Positions 54,294 to 62,614 of a DNA stretch of 64,000 bases are shown here, in pieces. The translations under genes and the position numbers were made by a program. Numbering within the stretch: the first letter of the stretch is position 1; each line of letters starts with the position of its first letter. A model generated the notes under the pieces. It was not told where the DNA came from and ran no database searches. It worked only from the letters and a program-made list of their open reading frames with translations. Origin of the DNA: Candidatus Onthocola gallistercoris (lineage in GTDB: Bacteria > Bacillota > Clostridia > Lachnospirales > Lachnospiraceae); the NCBI GenBank assembly GCA_018715345.1, contig DVLT01000001.1:1-64000 (forward strand), written 5' to 3'.

Positions 54294-54945
54294 TATTATC
54301 AATATGCTATTGGAAGGTATCGTGGATACATTGCGTATGACTCTGTTTTCCACTCTGTTTGCTTATATCATCGGCTTTCCGGTGGCGGTACTGCTGGTCG
54401 TGTGCCGCAAAGGTGGACTGCGTCCCATACCTATCCTGCATGGGGTGGTGGATGCGGTTGTCAATATTTTAAGGTCTGTTCCTTTTCTGATCCTGATGCT
54501 TGTTGTGACGCCATTGACCCGGGCAATCGCCGGACGAAGCTATGGTCCCACAGCGGCCATTGTTCCGCTGACGATCGCTGCTGCGCCCTATGTGGCCCGT
54601 ATGATCGAGTCCTCCCTTTTGGAAGTGAGCAGCGGAGTGATCGAAGCGGCTTTGAGTATGGGCGCTTCATTAAAGACGATCATCCTGAAGGTGCTCATTC
54701 CAGAGGCAAAGACATCCCTGATCGTGGGCGCCACGATTTCCACAGGAACGATTTTTGGATATTCGGCCATGGCCGGCGCCATCGGCGCCGGTGGCCTGGG
54801 CGATATAGCCATACGTTATGGGTATAACCGCTGGCAGCCGGATATTTTATGGATGACCGTGATCCTTCTGATCATCCTGTTCCAGATCATTCAATTTGTG
54901 GGAATGAAGATATCTAAAAAGACAGATAAAAGGATAAGAGAATAA
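54280..54945 (+). CDS. metI: Methionine ABC transporter permease
   Basis: Inner-membrane permease of 221 residues with five or six hydrophobic segments and the coupling EAA-like motif IEAALSMGASLKTIILKVLIPEA. It overlaps metN and lies 22 nt before metQ. Confidence 0.94.
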   Translation: MLSSDIINMLLEGIVDTLRMTLFSTLFAYIIGFPVAVLLVVCRKGGLRPIPILHGVVDAVVNILRSVPFLILMLVVTPLTRAIAGRSYGPTAAIVPLTIAAAPYVARMIESSLLEVSSGVIEAALSMGASLKTIILKVLIPEAKTSLIVGATISTGTIFGYSAMAGAIGAGGLGDIAIRYGYNRWQPDILWMTVILLIILFQIIQFVGMKISKKTDKRIRE

Positions 54946-54967
54946 TAATAAAATGGAGGAGAAGAGA

Positions 54968-55852
54968 ATGAAAAAAATATTTGCTGTTCTGATGGCCGGC
55001 GCCATTTTTGCCGCCAGCCTGACTGCCTGCAGCAGCGGTTCTGCCGAGACAACGGGGGAGACCCAGGCTGCGTCTGAAGCGAATGGTTCCGGAACTGAGA
55101 GCACGGATGCCGGTTCTGGTGAAACGACAAAACTGACGGTGGCCGCATCACCCACACCCCATGCGGAAATACTGAATGCGGCAAAGGATCTTCTGGCGGA
55201 GAAAGGCATTGAGCTGGAAGTGGTGGAGTATACCGACTATGTTCAGCCGAACCTGGTGACAGATCAAGGCGATGTGGATGCCAACTATTTCCAGCATGTG
55301 GCTTATCTGGAGAACTTCAACGAGGAACAGGGAACGAATCTGGTATCTGCCGGATCCATCCATTATGAACCACTGGGTATTTACGCTGGCCTTTCAGATG
55401 ATCTGTCCAATATTCCCGACGGCGCCCAGATCGCTGTACCGAATGATACGACCAACGAAGCAAGAGCGCTGCTTTTGCTGGAAGCCAACGGTGTGATCAC
55501 ATTGAGGGATGACGCCGGCCTGACGGCGACCAAGATGGACATTGAGGACAACCCCCATAATGTGGAGATCATCGAGTTGGAAGCGGCTCAGGTATCCAGA
55601 GTGGCATCTGAGGTGGACTTTATGGTACTGAATGGTAATTATGCATTGTTGGGCGGTTTACAGGTTTCTGATGCGTTGGCACAGGAAACATCCGATTCTG
55701 AAACGGCTCAGACATATGCCAATGTGATCGCTGTCCGTGAAGGCGATGAGAACAGAGAAGAGATAAAGACTTTGGTGGAAGTCCTTAAAAGCGATGAGAT
55801 CAAACAGTTTATCAACGATAATTTTGAAGGCGCTGTCGTGCCAATGGATTAA
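54968..55852 (+). CDS. metQ: Methionine-binding lipoprotein MetQ
   Basis: Substrate-binding lipoprotein (NlpA family), 294 residues. The signal sequence ends with the lipobox SLTAC and a Ser/Thr/Glu/Gly linker follows. The body has TVAASPTPHAEIL, QPNLVTDQGDVDANYFQH and IPNDTTNEARALLLLE-like (AVPNDTTNEARALLLLE) hallmarks. ATG 54968 is preferred, 4 nt after GGAGGAGA; an in-frame ATG at 54953 coincides with that ribosome site. Confidence 0.95.
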   Translation: MKKIFAVLMAGAIFAASLTACSSGSAETTGETQAASEANGSGTESTDAGSGETTKLTVAASPTPHAEILNAAKDLLAEKGIELEVVEYTDYVQPNLVTDQGDVDANYFQHVAYLENFNEEQGTNLVSAGSIHYEPLGIYAGLSDDLSNIPDGAQIAVPNDTTNEARALLLLEANGVITLRDDAGLTATKMDIEDNPHNVEIIELEAAQVSRVASEVDFMVLNGNYALLGGLQVSDALAQETSDSETAQTYANVIAVREGDENREEIKTLVEVLKSDEIKQFINDNFEGAVVPMD

Positions 55853-55866
55853 TTGAATGGAAAAAA

Positions 55867-55900
55867 CGGGCCGGCATACCTGTATAGGGATGCCGGCCCG
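55867..55900 (+). terminator. Strong hairpin after metQ
   Basis: An 11-bp GC-rich stem (55867-55877 with 55890-55900) directly follows the metQ stop. It has no T-tract, so it may protect the mRNA 3' end or terminate weakly. Confidence 0.55.
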
Positions 55901-55939
55901 GATGATAAAAGACACTATCATGAAAGCAGGCGAGTGGAT

Positions 55940-56512
55940 ATGGGTAAAATACCATCAAGGGAAGAAGCATGGGAACTGTTGACGGAGTTTAACAAAGAAG
56001 AATTTCATCAGAAACATGCCCGGGTCGTGGAAGGCGCGATGCGTTATTTCGCAAGAGAGTTGGGATATGGAGATGAAGAAGAATTTTGGGGGATCGTAGG
56101 CATGCTCCATGACTTGGATTTTGAACAGTATCCGGATCAGCATTGTGTCAAAAGCCAGGAGATCATGCGAGATAGGGGACTGGATGAACGTCTGATCCAC
56201 GCCACGGCCAGCCATGGTTATGGACTGGTGGTGGATGTTAAACCGGAACATGAGATGGAAAAAGTCCTTTTTGCTGTGGATGAACTGACAGGATTGATCG
56301 GAGCGGCAGCGATCATGCGTCCATCAAAAAGTACGATGGATCTGGAATTGAAGTCTGTCAAAAAGAAGTTCAAGACACCTAAATTTGCCGCTGGATGTTC
56401 CCGAGAAGTCATCATCCAAGGCGCAGAGATGCTGGGATGGACATTGGATGATCTGATCTCCAAAACGATACTGGCGCTCAGAGATGTGGAAGAAAAGACC
56501 GGAATTGTCTGA
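55940..56512 (+). CDS. HD-domain (HDIG-type) putative phosphohydrolase
   Basis: 190 residues with an HD metal-binding pattern: HARVVEGAMRYFA, MLHDLDFEQYPDQH and ATASHGYG. Such proteins hydrolyse nucleotides or related phosphates; the substrate is unknown. ATG 55940 gives a normal N-terminus (MGKIPSREEAWELL); the longer frame from 55853 would run through the metQ hairpin. A GAGTGG element is the only ribosome-site-like sequence upstream. It might be co-transcribed with metNIQ by readthrough. Confidence 0.8.
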   Translation: MGKIPSREEAWELLTEFNKEEFHQKHARVVEGAMRYFARELGYGDEEEFWGIVGMLHDLDFEQYPDQHCVKSQEIMRDRGLDERLIHATASHGYGLVVDVKPEHEMEKVLFAVDELTGLIGAAAIMRPSKSTMDLELKSVKKKFKTPKFAAGCSREVIIQGAEMLGWTLDDLISKTILALRDVEEKTGIV

Positions 56513-56533
56513 AAAGCAGGTCTGGAGATGGAT

Positions 56534-56590
56534 GAAAGCATCAGCGGACATTACAAGGGAATACCGGAAGGGTATCCCGACCGCCTTTTT
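56534..56590 (+). terminator. Terminator after the HD-domain gene
   Basis: Inner stem GGG(A)ATACC with GGTATCCC (56557-56565 with 56571-56578, one bulged A) and an outer GCGG/CCGC (56534-56537, 56581-56584), then a TTTTT run. Confidence 0.8.
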
Positions 56591-56622
56591 GCATATAATA
56601 ATGTAGATTTTGAGTTGCAGAC

Positions 56623-56651
56623 TTGTTTATTTTGCTGATATAGACTATTAT
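56623..56651 (+). promoter_or_regulatory. Candidate promoter for the ferredoxin gene
   Basis: TTGTTT (56623-56628), 17-nt spacer, TATTAT (56646-56651). Moderate match only. Confidence 0.5.
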
Positions 56652-56677
56652 TATAGTAAATCAAGGGGGCGTTGGAT

Positions 56678-57382
56678 ATGATCTTTTATTTTAGTGGCGC
56701 TGGCAGTAATCAATACATTGCCGAGCAGATCGCAAAGGTTGTTGGGGATGATCTGGTCGACCTGAGCGAAAAAATGGATTCGAGGGACTATACGGTCATA
56801 AGCAATACACGGCCGATCGTGTTTATCGTACCGGTATATGCCGGTCAGATCCCGAATGTGGTACAGGACTACATAAAGCGTGCTATTTTTACAGGAAACC
56901 GCTTTGTTTATTTTGTGTGCGCATATTCGGAAGTGCCGCCTTTCAGCGAAAATTATTTCCGAAGACTGTGTTGGCACAAACGTTTAAATTACATGGGTTT
57001 TGGAGCAATCATAAGTTCAAAGAAGGATGCCGCGCTGCACGGCGATGAGATTGAAAAGAAAGAAGAAGAGAACGATAGTGAATGCACGGAACAGATCGCC
57101 TATCTGGCAGACCGTATTCGGCGGAGAAAATCGTTGACGGAAGTTTCTCCGAGAAAACGTTTTAAATGGAAGCTGTCTGAACTGCGTAAGCCGAAGAATC
57201 TGAACACGGATGAGTTCTACGCGACAGAGACGTGTATGCACTGCGGACGCTGTGTGATCAGTTGTCCGCTGAACAATATTTCGATTGTAAATGGCAGACC
57301 GGTTTGGGGAAAGCAATGTACTTATTGCATGGAATGTGTGGATGCCTGCCCGGTCAAAGCGATCAAATACGGAAAAAACTGA
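56678..57382 (+). CDS. EFR1-type flavodoxin/ferredoxin fusion
   Basis: 234 residues. The N-terminal flavodoxin-like domain (FYFSGAGSNQYIAEQ phosphate loop, about 1-150) is joined to a C-terminal 2x[4Fe-4S] ferredoxin with cluster motifs CMHCGRCVISCP and CTYCMECVDACP. It is a likely cytoplasmic electron carrier, common in anaerobic Clostridia. ATG 56678, 8 nt after AAGGGGG, is better placed than TTG 56672. Confidence 0.9.
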   Translation: MIFYFSGAGSNQYIAEQIAKVVGDDLVDLSEKMDSRDYTVISNTRPIVFIVPVYAGQIPNVVQDYIKRAIFTGNRFVYFVCAYSEVPPFSENYFRRLCWHKRLNYMGFGAIISSKKDAALHGDEIEKKEEENDSECTEQIAYLADRIRRRKSLTEVSPRKRFKWKLSELRKPKNLNTDEFYATETCMHCGRCVISCPLNNISIVNGRPVWGKQCTYCMECVDACPVKAIKYGKN

Positions 57383-57440
57383 CAGACAAGATACCTTTGG
57401 CAGTTGATTAAAGGTAAAAGAAAAACGGAATATGGGAAAT

Positions 57441-57475
57441 AAAAACTGCCCCGCTTTTTTGTCGGGGCAGTTTTT
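57441..57475. terminator. Bidirectional terminator
   Basis: A perfect 13-bp stem (57441-57453 with 57463-57475) with A and T runs at both ends serves the convergent ferredoxin and YhfC genes. Confidence 0.92.
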
Positions 57476-57492
57476 TGTCAAACAGATGCTTA

Positions 57493-58314
57493 TCAGCTCT
57501 GAGTGGCCGGGGTATAGGGCGCCCCGGTCATTTTTTTATATTCTCTGAATGCAAATACGGCGACAACGATGCTGTAGACAACAACGATAAGTTCGCAGAT
57601 AAGCAACGAGAGAACGCCCATCTGATAAAGACCGGCAATGGTATTGATCATCATGTGGAGAAGGATGGCCAGAGGATAGAACAGCCATTTTTTCTCCCGT
57701 ACCGCCTTAAAGACAAAGACGGAAAGACTGATCTGAAGGATGAATGCCGCGATCCGTTCCAGGAAAGAAAGCGCATAAAGGGAAGCGGGTGTGGAAGCCA
57801 GACTGGTAAGTGTCAGTTCCAAAGCCTCAGCGTCAATGCCGGCAGCCGTACCTTGGGCCAGATAATTTTCCAGACCGATGCTGTTCAGACTCATGGCGAT
57901 CAATAAGGTGGAACCCATATTCAGAGCGCCTAAAAGAATCATTTCCAGTCCGCCGTGACCGATACCGTAAACGACTGCGTATTTCCGGTCGGAGTAAGCA
58001 TTCATTGTGAATTTGAAAATGATCAGCCTGCCGGTTTCTTCAAATATACCAGCGGCCAGACCGCCGTAAACAGCGTAGAGAAGCGGAGTCCCCAGAACAG
58101 TCTGACCAATAGAAGTGTTTGGGTTCAGGAAAAACTGATGGCATACCGGCTCCAGCATCAGGGCAAAGATAAAGAATCCTAGAGCGCCGAAAAATACCGG
58201 TAGTATCCGACAGTCTGTCCGCTTTTTAAACCATATCACTGCCGTGATCGGGATCAGTATGCACAGGACAGCGGCAATCCCCATCATGGTGATGGCATCA
58301 TTGGCTACAGTCAT
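57493..58314 (-). CDS. YhfC-family intramembrane metalloprotease
   Basis: Integral membrane protein of 273 residues with about seven or eight helices. GIFEETGRLIIF, GIGHGGLEMI and the later LLHMMINTIAG carry the Glu and His residues expected of the YhfC/PrsW-like (CPBP-related) metalloprotease group. The target is unknown. It is divergent from the GntR operon. Confidence 0.82.
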   Translation of the reverse strand: MTVANDAITMMGIAAVLCILIPITAVIWFKKRTDCRILPVFFGALGFFIFALMLEPVCHQFFLNPNTSIGQTVLGTPLLYAVYGGLAAGIFEETGRLIIFKFTMNAYSDRKYAVVYGIGHGGLEMILLGALNMGSTLLIAMSLNSIGLENYLAQGTAAGIDAEALELTLTSLASTPASLYALSFLERIAAFILQISLSVFVFKAVREKKWLFYPLAILLHMMINTIAGLYQMGVLSLLICELIVVVYSIVVAVFAFREYKKMTGAPYTPATQS

Positions 58315-58455
58315 GTTAAAACCTCCTAATCATATAAACATATGAGCACAGTATATCGAATTTTACAGAAAATTACAATGGTAATCCCGATGTATGCCGA
58401 TGGAAATTTTTGAACAGTTTCCTAAAAAATATTTTTAATATAAGGGGAATACCTA

Positions 58456-58509
58456 TTGACAATATTATATATACATAGTATAGTGTATATATAAAAGATA
58501 TACACTATA
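58456..58509 (+). promoter_or_regulatory. GntR-ABC promoter with palindromic operator
   Basis: TTGACA (58456-58461), 17-nt spacer, TATAGT (58479-58484). A perfect 12-bp inverted repeat, TATAGTGTATAT (58479-58490) and ATATACACTATA (58498-58509), with a 7-nt centre begins inside the -10. This position would give tight autorepression by the GntR protein. Confidence 0.85.
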
Positions 58510-58536
58510 TAAAGATTATAAAGGAGGGATACCTTT

Positions 58537-58914
58537 GTGAATATATATATAAGCAATTCCAGCGGCCAGCCTATCTATGAACAGATCGTGGTCCAGATCA
58601 AGCAACTGATCATGAGTGGTGAACTTGAAAGCGGCGCTCCGCTGCCTTCCATGCGTTTGCTGGCAAAAGAACTGCGTATCAGTGTGATCACCACAAAAAG
58701 GGCATATGAGGAATTGGAAAGAGAAGGTTTTATCACAACGGTTGTAGGCAAAGGAAGTTTTGTTTCAGACTTGAATCATGAAATCGTGAAAGAAGAACAG
58801 TTGAAGAAAGTGGAAGAGCATTTGACGGAAGCGGTTTTGTGGGGAAAGCAGAGTGGCCTGTCACTGGAGGAACTGGTTGGAGTTTTGAAAGGATTGTATG
58901 AGGAGGATATATGA
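58537..58914 (+). CDS. GntR-family repressor, YtrA subfamily
   Basis: 125 residues: a winged-helix domain (PIYEQIVVQIKQLIMSGEL, LPSMRLLAKELRISVITTKRAYEEL) with only a short C-terminal helix pair, as in YtrA, which controls ABC exporters in response to wall-active antibiotics in Bacillus. Start GTG 58537 follows AAAGGAGG. Its stop overlaps the ABC gene by 4 nt. Confidence 0.92.
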   Translation: MNIYISNSSGQPIYEQIVVQIKQLIMSGELESGAPLPSMRLLAKELRISVITTKRAYEELEREGFITTVVGKGSFVSDLNHEIVKEEQLKKVEEHLTEAVLWGKQSGLSLEELVGVLKGLYEEDI

Positions 58915-59774
58915 TGGATCATGCTATAGAGATCAAAGGATTGACAAAACATTATCCGGGATTTGATCTGGAGGATGTGGACATTTCCGTCCCCAGCGGT
59001 TGTATCATGGGATTTGTAGGAGCCAATGGCGCCGGTAAAACAACAACGATCAAGTCTTTGCTTGGTTTGATCCGACCGGATAAAGGGACGATCAAGATCT
59101 TTGGAAAAGACTATACGTCGGAGGGAAAGGCAATACGGGAAGATGTGGGAGTCGTGTTTGATGAATCCTGTTTTCCTGATGGACTGAATGCGGGAGAGAT
59201 TTCCCGTTTCATGGGTCGTATATACACCCGATGGGACGCGGAACTGTTCCAGGCATATATGAAGAAATTTGCCATACCTGTAGATAAGAAGGTGAAAGAG
59301 TTTTCCCGAGGCATGAAGATGAAACTTTCTATTGCCGCGGCGCTTGCCCATCATCCAAAATTACTTGTGTTGGACGAAGCGACCAGCGGACTGGACCCAT
59401 TGGTGAGGGATGAGATACTGGATCTGTTCCTGGATTTTATCCAGGATGAAGAGCATACCGTATTTATATCGTCCCATATCACCAGCGATCTGGAAAAGGT
59501 GGCGGATTATATCACCTTTATCAATAATGGAAGGATCATTTTAAGTGGAGAGAAAGATCTGATGATGGAAGAATACGGCGTGGCCCATTGCGATGACCGA
59601 CAGTTGACCCGGATTCCAAAAGAATATGTGGTGGGCATGCGCAGGAATAAGTTCGGAGTGGATGTGCTGATCCGGTCAAAAGAAAAGTTTGCGCAGCGTT
59701 TTCCGGAGATTTTCATGGACGCAGCTTCCATCGAAGAAATTCTTTTATTTGAAGCAAGGGGAGAGAAGATATGA
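58911..59774 (+). CDS. ABC transporter ATP-binding protein (YtrB/BcrA-like)
   Basis: 287 residues. Walker A GANGAGKTTTIKSL, Walker B LVLDEATSGLDP and His switch ISSHITSDL are intact; the signature reads FSRGMKMKLSIAAAL. It pairs with the permease that overlaps it by 4 nt. The operon order gntR-ATPase-permease suggests export or sensing of a toxic compound. ATG 58911 or 58914 are both possible. Confidence 0.9.
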   Translation: MMDHAIEIKGLTKHYPGFDLEDVDISVPSGCIMGFVGANGAGKTTTIKSLLGLIRPDKGTIKIFGKDYTSEGKAIREDVGVVFDESCFPDGLNAGEISRFMGRIYTRWDAELFQAYMKKFAIPVDKKVKEFSRGMKMKLSIAAALAHHPKLLVLDEATSGLDPLVRDEILDLFLDFIQDEEHTVFISSHITSDLEKVADYITFINNGRIILSGEKDLMMEEYGVAHCDDRQLTRIPKEYVVGMRRNKFGVDVLIRSKEKFAQRFPEIFMDAASIEEILLFEARGEKI

Positions 59775-60427
59775 AAGGTCTGATTTTAAAGGATTTATAT
59801 AATCTGAAAGCTTATGCAAAGCAATATATCCTGACACTTTTGATGTTTGCTTTTATCGGTTTTGTTATCGGCAGTTCTGCTTATAGTCAGGGACTGGTCA
59901 CATTATACCTGTGCATGATGCCGGTGACGGCATTTTCGCTGGATGAGTCCAGTCATTGGGATCGCTACGCGCTGACAATGCCCATTGGGCGGAAAGATCT
60001 GGTGGCAGCCAAATATGTCATGGTACTGATCACCATCGGGTCAGCCTTTATACTTAGTGGGATCATGACAGTGGTCATCCGTTTCCGAATGGGAGAGAGC
60101 ACAGATATGCAAGGCTGGATGGCGGACGGACTGTCATTGGCCATCATTTTGATCTACGGATTGTTATTTTGCAGCGTTTTGCTTCCGTTTTCCTTTAAAT
60201 TCGGGGCGGAAAGAGCCCGGATGATCATCATTCTTATCGTATTGATACCAGTGGCCGCGATTTTTTTGATCAGTCATTTGGTGGATCTGGACAGGATCGA
60301 TCTGGGGGCTTTGCTGGCAGGCATCAATCCCCTGTTTATCCTGGCGGCAGTGGTGCTCGTCACCTTTATCCTGTTTGGCATATCTTATATGATCAGTTGC
60401 CGGATTTATGAAAAGAAGGAATTTTAA
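59771..60427 (+). CDS. ABC-2 type transporter permease
   Basis: 218 residues with six hydrophobic segments (for example YILTLLMFAFIGFVIGSSAY and LFILAAVVLVTFILFGISYM) and a N-terminal KGLILKDLYNLKAYAKQY motif typical of ABC-2 permeases in ytr/bcr-like operons. It is the last gene, followed by a strong terminator. Confidence 0.85.
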   Translation: MKGLILKDLYNLKAYAKQYILTLLMFAFIGFVIGSSAYSQGLVTLYLCMMPVTAFSLDESSHWDRYALTMPIGRKDLVAAKYVMVLITIGSAFILSGIMTVVIRFRMGESTDMQGWMADGLSLAIILIYGLLFCSVLLPFSFKFGAERARMIIILIVLIPVAAIFLISHLVDLDRIDLGALLAGINPLFILAAVVLVTFILFGISYMISCRIYEKKEF

Positions 60428-60434
60428 AGTAAGA

Positions 60435-60492
60435 CAGCCCCCGGACCAGAGACTTTGGATGGAGCATAGACATCAGGCCGGGGGCTGCTTTT
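60435..60492 (+). terminator. Terminator after the gntR-ABC operon
   Basis: A 10-bp GC-rich stem (60435-60444 with 60478-60487) with a large loop is followed by CTTTTT. Confidence 0.85.
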
Positions 60493-60646
60493 TGAAAAAA
60501 TGCAGGTAAAGCGGCGGGAAATGGCTTTGGCTATCCGTCAAGAATGAGGGAAACACAAGGCGCATATAAATAACAGGAAGCCGATAGATGTTAAGGAAAA
60601 GACGGAAAATTTTAAGAAATTATTACAAAAAAATCGGTAAAACACA

Positions 60647-60675
60647 TTGTAAAGCAGGCGAAAAAATTGTAAAAT
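60647..60675 (+). promoter_or_regulatory. Promoter for the surface-protein gene
   Basis: TTGTAA (60647-60652), 17-nt spacer, TAAAAT (60670-60675). The rest of the 305-nt gap shows only the upstream terminator. Confidence 0.6.
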
Positions 60676-60732
60676 GGGATAAAAGAAAAGTCTTGTAAAA
60701 GATTTCTTTGAAAAGAAGGGAGATGTAAATAT

Positions 60733-62508
60733 ATGTCTAAGATGAGCAGACGCCTGTTGGCGATGATGCTGTTATGTGTGTTTGTGTTGACAGCGGTGAC
60801 CGGTCCGGCAGTACGTGTCCATGCCCAGGATGAAGAAAAGTCGTTGACTTTGACCATAAAACCGGCAAAAGATACAAAGGCCGGAGATTGGCTGGCCTAT
60901 GTCAACGGCGCGGTGGCAGATAATGCTTGGACGGGCAGCATGACTTTGCCGGAGGAGTGGAAAGACGGCGCCTTATATACGTTGACAGCAGATCAGGATG
61001 GCAATGCCACGATCACGCTGAAAGGTACAAAGGATGTATTGGAATCCATGAATATCCGCCTGATCAAAGCGGACGGCAAGTCGCCTGTTTTGCTTTGGGA
61101 TAATTCCATCGCGCGTCAGACGCTGGCGGGAACGATCACAACCCCATTTTTTAACATGGATGATGGCAAGTGGCATAAAGACGCCAAAACAACAGAGGCT
61201 GTACTTTTAGCTTCCGATGTATCAGCTGCGATTCAGGCTATCGGTACAGTGACACTGGACAGCAATGATGCGATTTCGGCGGCAGAGGGACTGTATGCCC
61301 AGCTTCCGGATGCGGAAAAGGCTTATGTGACCAACTATACTGAGTTGACCAAAGCCAGGACCGATTATGACACCATGAAGGCCTTGGCAGATAAAAAGAC
61401 AGAGGCCAAGACGAAACTGGAAGAAGCTTTTGCCGGATACAGCAAGGACAACTACAGTGAAGAAAACTGGAAGTTGATGAAGCAGGCTCTTGCAGATGGC
61501 CAGAAAGCCATTGAGGATGCCACAGACATCGAGAAAGTGACGGAAGCATCCGAAGCAGCGCTGACAGCTTTGGCTGGTATACAGCCATTGAACACAGGAG
61601 GATCCACACCGGAAAGTGGAGACGGAACAACCGGTGAATCTTCCGATGAGACAAAAACAGAAGAAACGAATACAGAAGAATCCAAGACAGAAGAATCCGG
61701 ATCGGAAGAGTCTAAGACAGAGACAGAGTCCGTGCCGGAGACAGAAAGTGTTGCAGCTACAACCCTGCCGGAACAGACTGTTCCGGTTTCAGAAGCCAAT
61801 GACGGCATAGCGCCGATTTCAGGGGAAAGCGATGTGACAAGGACAGCCAGCGCAGACAATGCACTCCAGACAGCCCAAAATGATGCCAAAGCCGCATTAT
61901 TGACAGCAAAGGACGGTTATAAAAAAGCGGATTACAGTGATGACAACTGGGCAGCCCTTGAAAGCGCTTACAATGCCGCCGTGGCAGCCATTGATAATGC
62001 AGCGGATGCAGATGCGGTAGCCGCCGAACAGAAGAAGGGTACCGATGCGATGGCAGCGATCCAGACAATGGCTCAAGCAGCGGAAGCATCTGCAAAAGCA
62101 GAAGCAGAAACATTTGTCGATACATACCTTAAAGACGCCAATGGCAATATCTATCTGACAGCTAATGCGGACAATTACGAAAAGATCATGTCTGGCGTGA
62201 CTGCTTGGAATGATCTGACCAATGACGGCAAGCTGGCAGTCAATGCCATGATGACAGAAGCCAATGGCGGCAATAAGACAGATTACAATGCCCTGTGGAG
62301 CCAGGCGCGCGAGGTGAAGCAGAGCGTAGCTTCTTCATCCGGGAATACACAGGCCGGATCGACTCAGAAAGATGTAAGGCCGGTAACGGTCCAGACAGGT
62401 GATACGATGATCGACATTCGGATCATCGTGGGTATCATGATCGCAGCGGTTGCAGTGATGGTCGTTGCAGGTGTGATGAACAAAGGACAAAAATCTAAAA
62501 ACAAATAA
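60733..62508 (+). CDS. Cell-surface protein with FIVAR-type repeats
   Basis: 591 residues. A signal peptide (about 1-33, ending HAQDEE) and a C-terminal membrane anchor (about 563-583, followed by KGQKSKNK) put the middle outside the cell. Two FIVAR-like three-helix modules (about 217-278 and 381-445; both contain a YSxxNW motif) are separated by a Thr/Glu/Ser-rich stalk (about 285-340). The N-terminal module (about 34-150) and the module at about 450-535 are unrecognised. No LPXTG is seen. FIVAR modules occur in carbohydrate-active and adhesion proteins; the ligand is unknown. Confidence 0.8.
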   Translation: MSKMSRRLLAMMLLCVFVLTAVTGPAVRVHAQDEEKSLTLTIKPAKDTKAGDWLAYVNGAVADNAWTGSMTLPEEWKDGALYTLTADQDGNATITLKGTKDVLESMNIRLIKADGKSPVLLWDNSIARQTLAGTITTPFFNMDDGKWHKDAKTTEAVLLASDVSAAIQAIGTVTLDSNDAISAAEGLYAQLPDAEKAYVTNYTELTKARTDYDTMKALADKKTEAKTKLEEAFAGYSKDNYSEENWKLMKQALADGQKAIEDATDIEKVTEASEAALTALAGIQPLNTGGSTPESGDGTTGESSDETKTEETNTEESKTEESGSEESKTETESVPETESVAATTLPEQTVPVSEANDGIAPISGESDVTRTASADNALQTAQNDAKAALLTAKDGYKKADYSDDNWAALESAYNAAVAAIDNAADADAVAAEQKKGTDAMAAIQTMAQAAEASAKAEAETFVDTYLKDANGNIYLTANADNYEKIMSGVTAWNDLTNDGKLAVNAMMTEANGGNKTDYNALWSQAREVKQSVASSSGNTQAGSTQKDVRPVTVQTGDTMIDIRIIVGIMIAAVAVMVVAGVMNKGQKSKNK

Positions 62509-62560
62509 CTGCAGCTAAAAGCCTGAAAAAGGGGCTTATGGCATGTGCAGGAAGAATAAG

Positions 62561-62594
62561 AGAACGGCATAGCAGGAGCTATGCCGTTCTTTTA
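62561..62594. terminator. Bidirectional terminator
   Basis: A perfect 13-bp stem (62561-62573 with 62578-62590) and 4-nt loop between the convergent surface-protein and ABC-F genes, ending in TTTTA. Confidence 0.88.
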
Positions 62595-62614
62595 TGAAGA
62601 AAACTCGTTTAGGA

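Noticed and set aside
58441..58536. Invertible promoter or integration site
   Set aside because: The repeat is short, perfectly placed on the -10 of the GntR gene, and no recombinase gene is near; an operator explains it.
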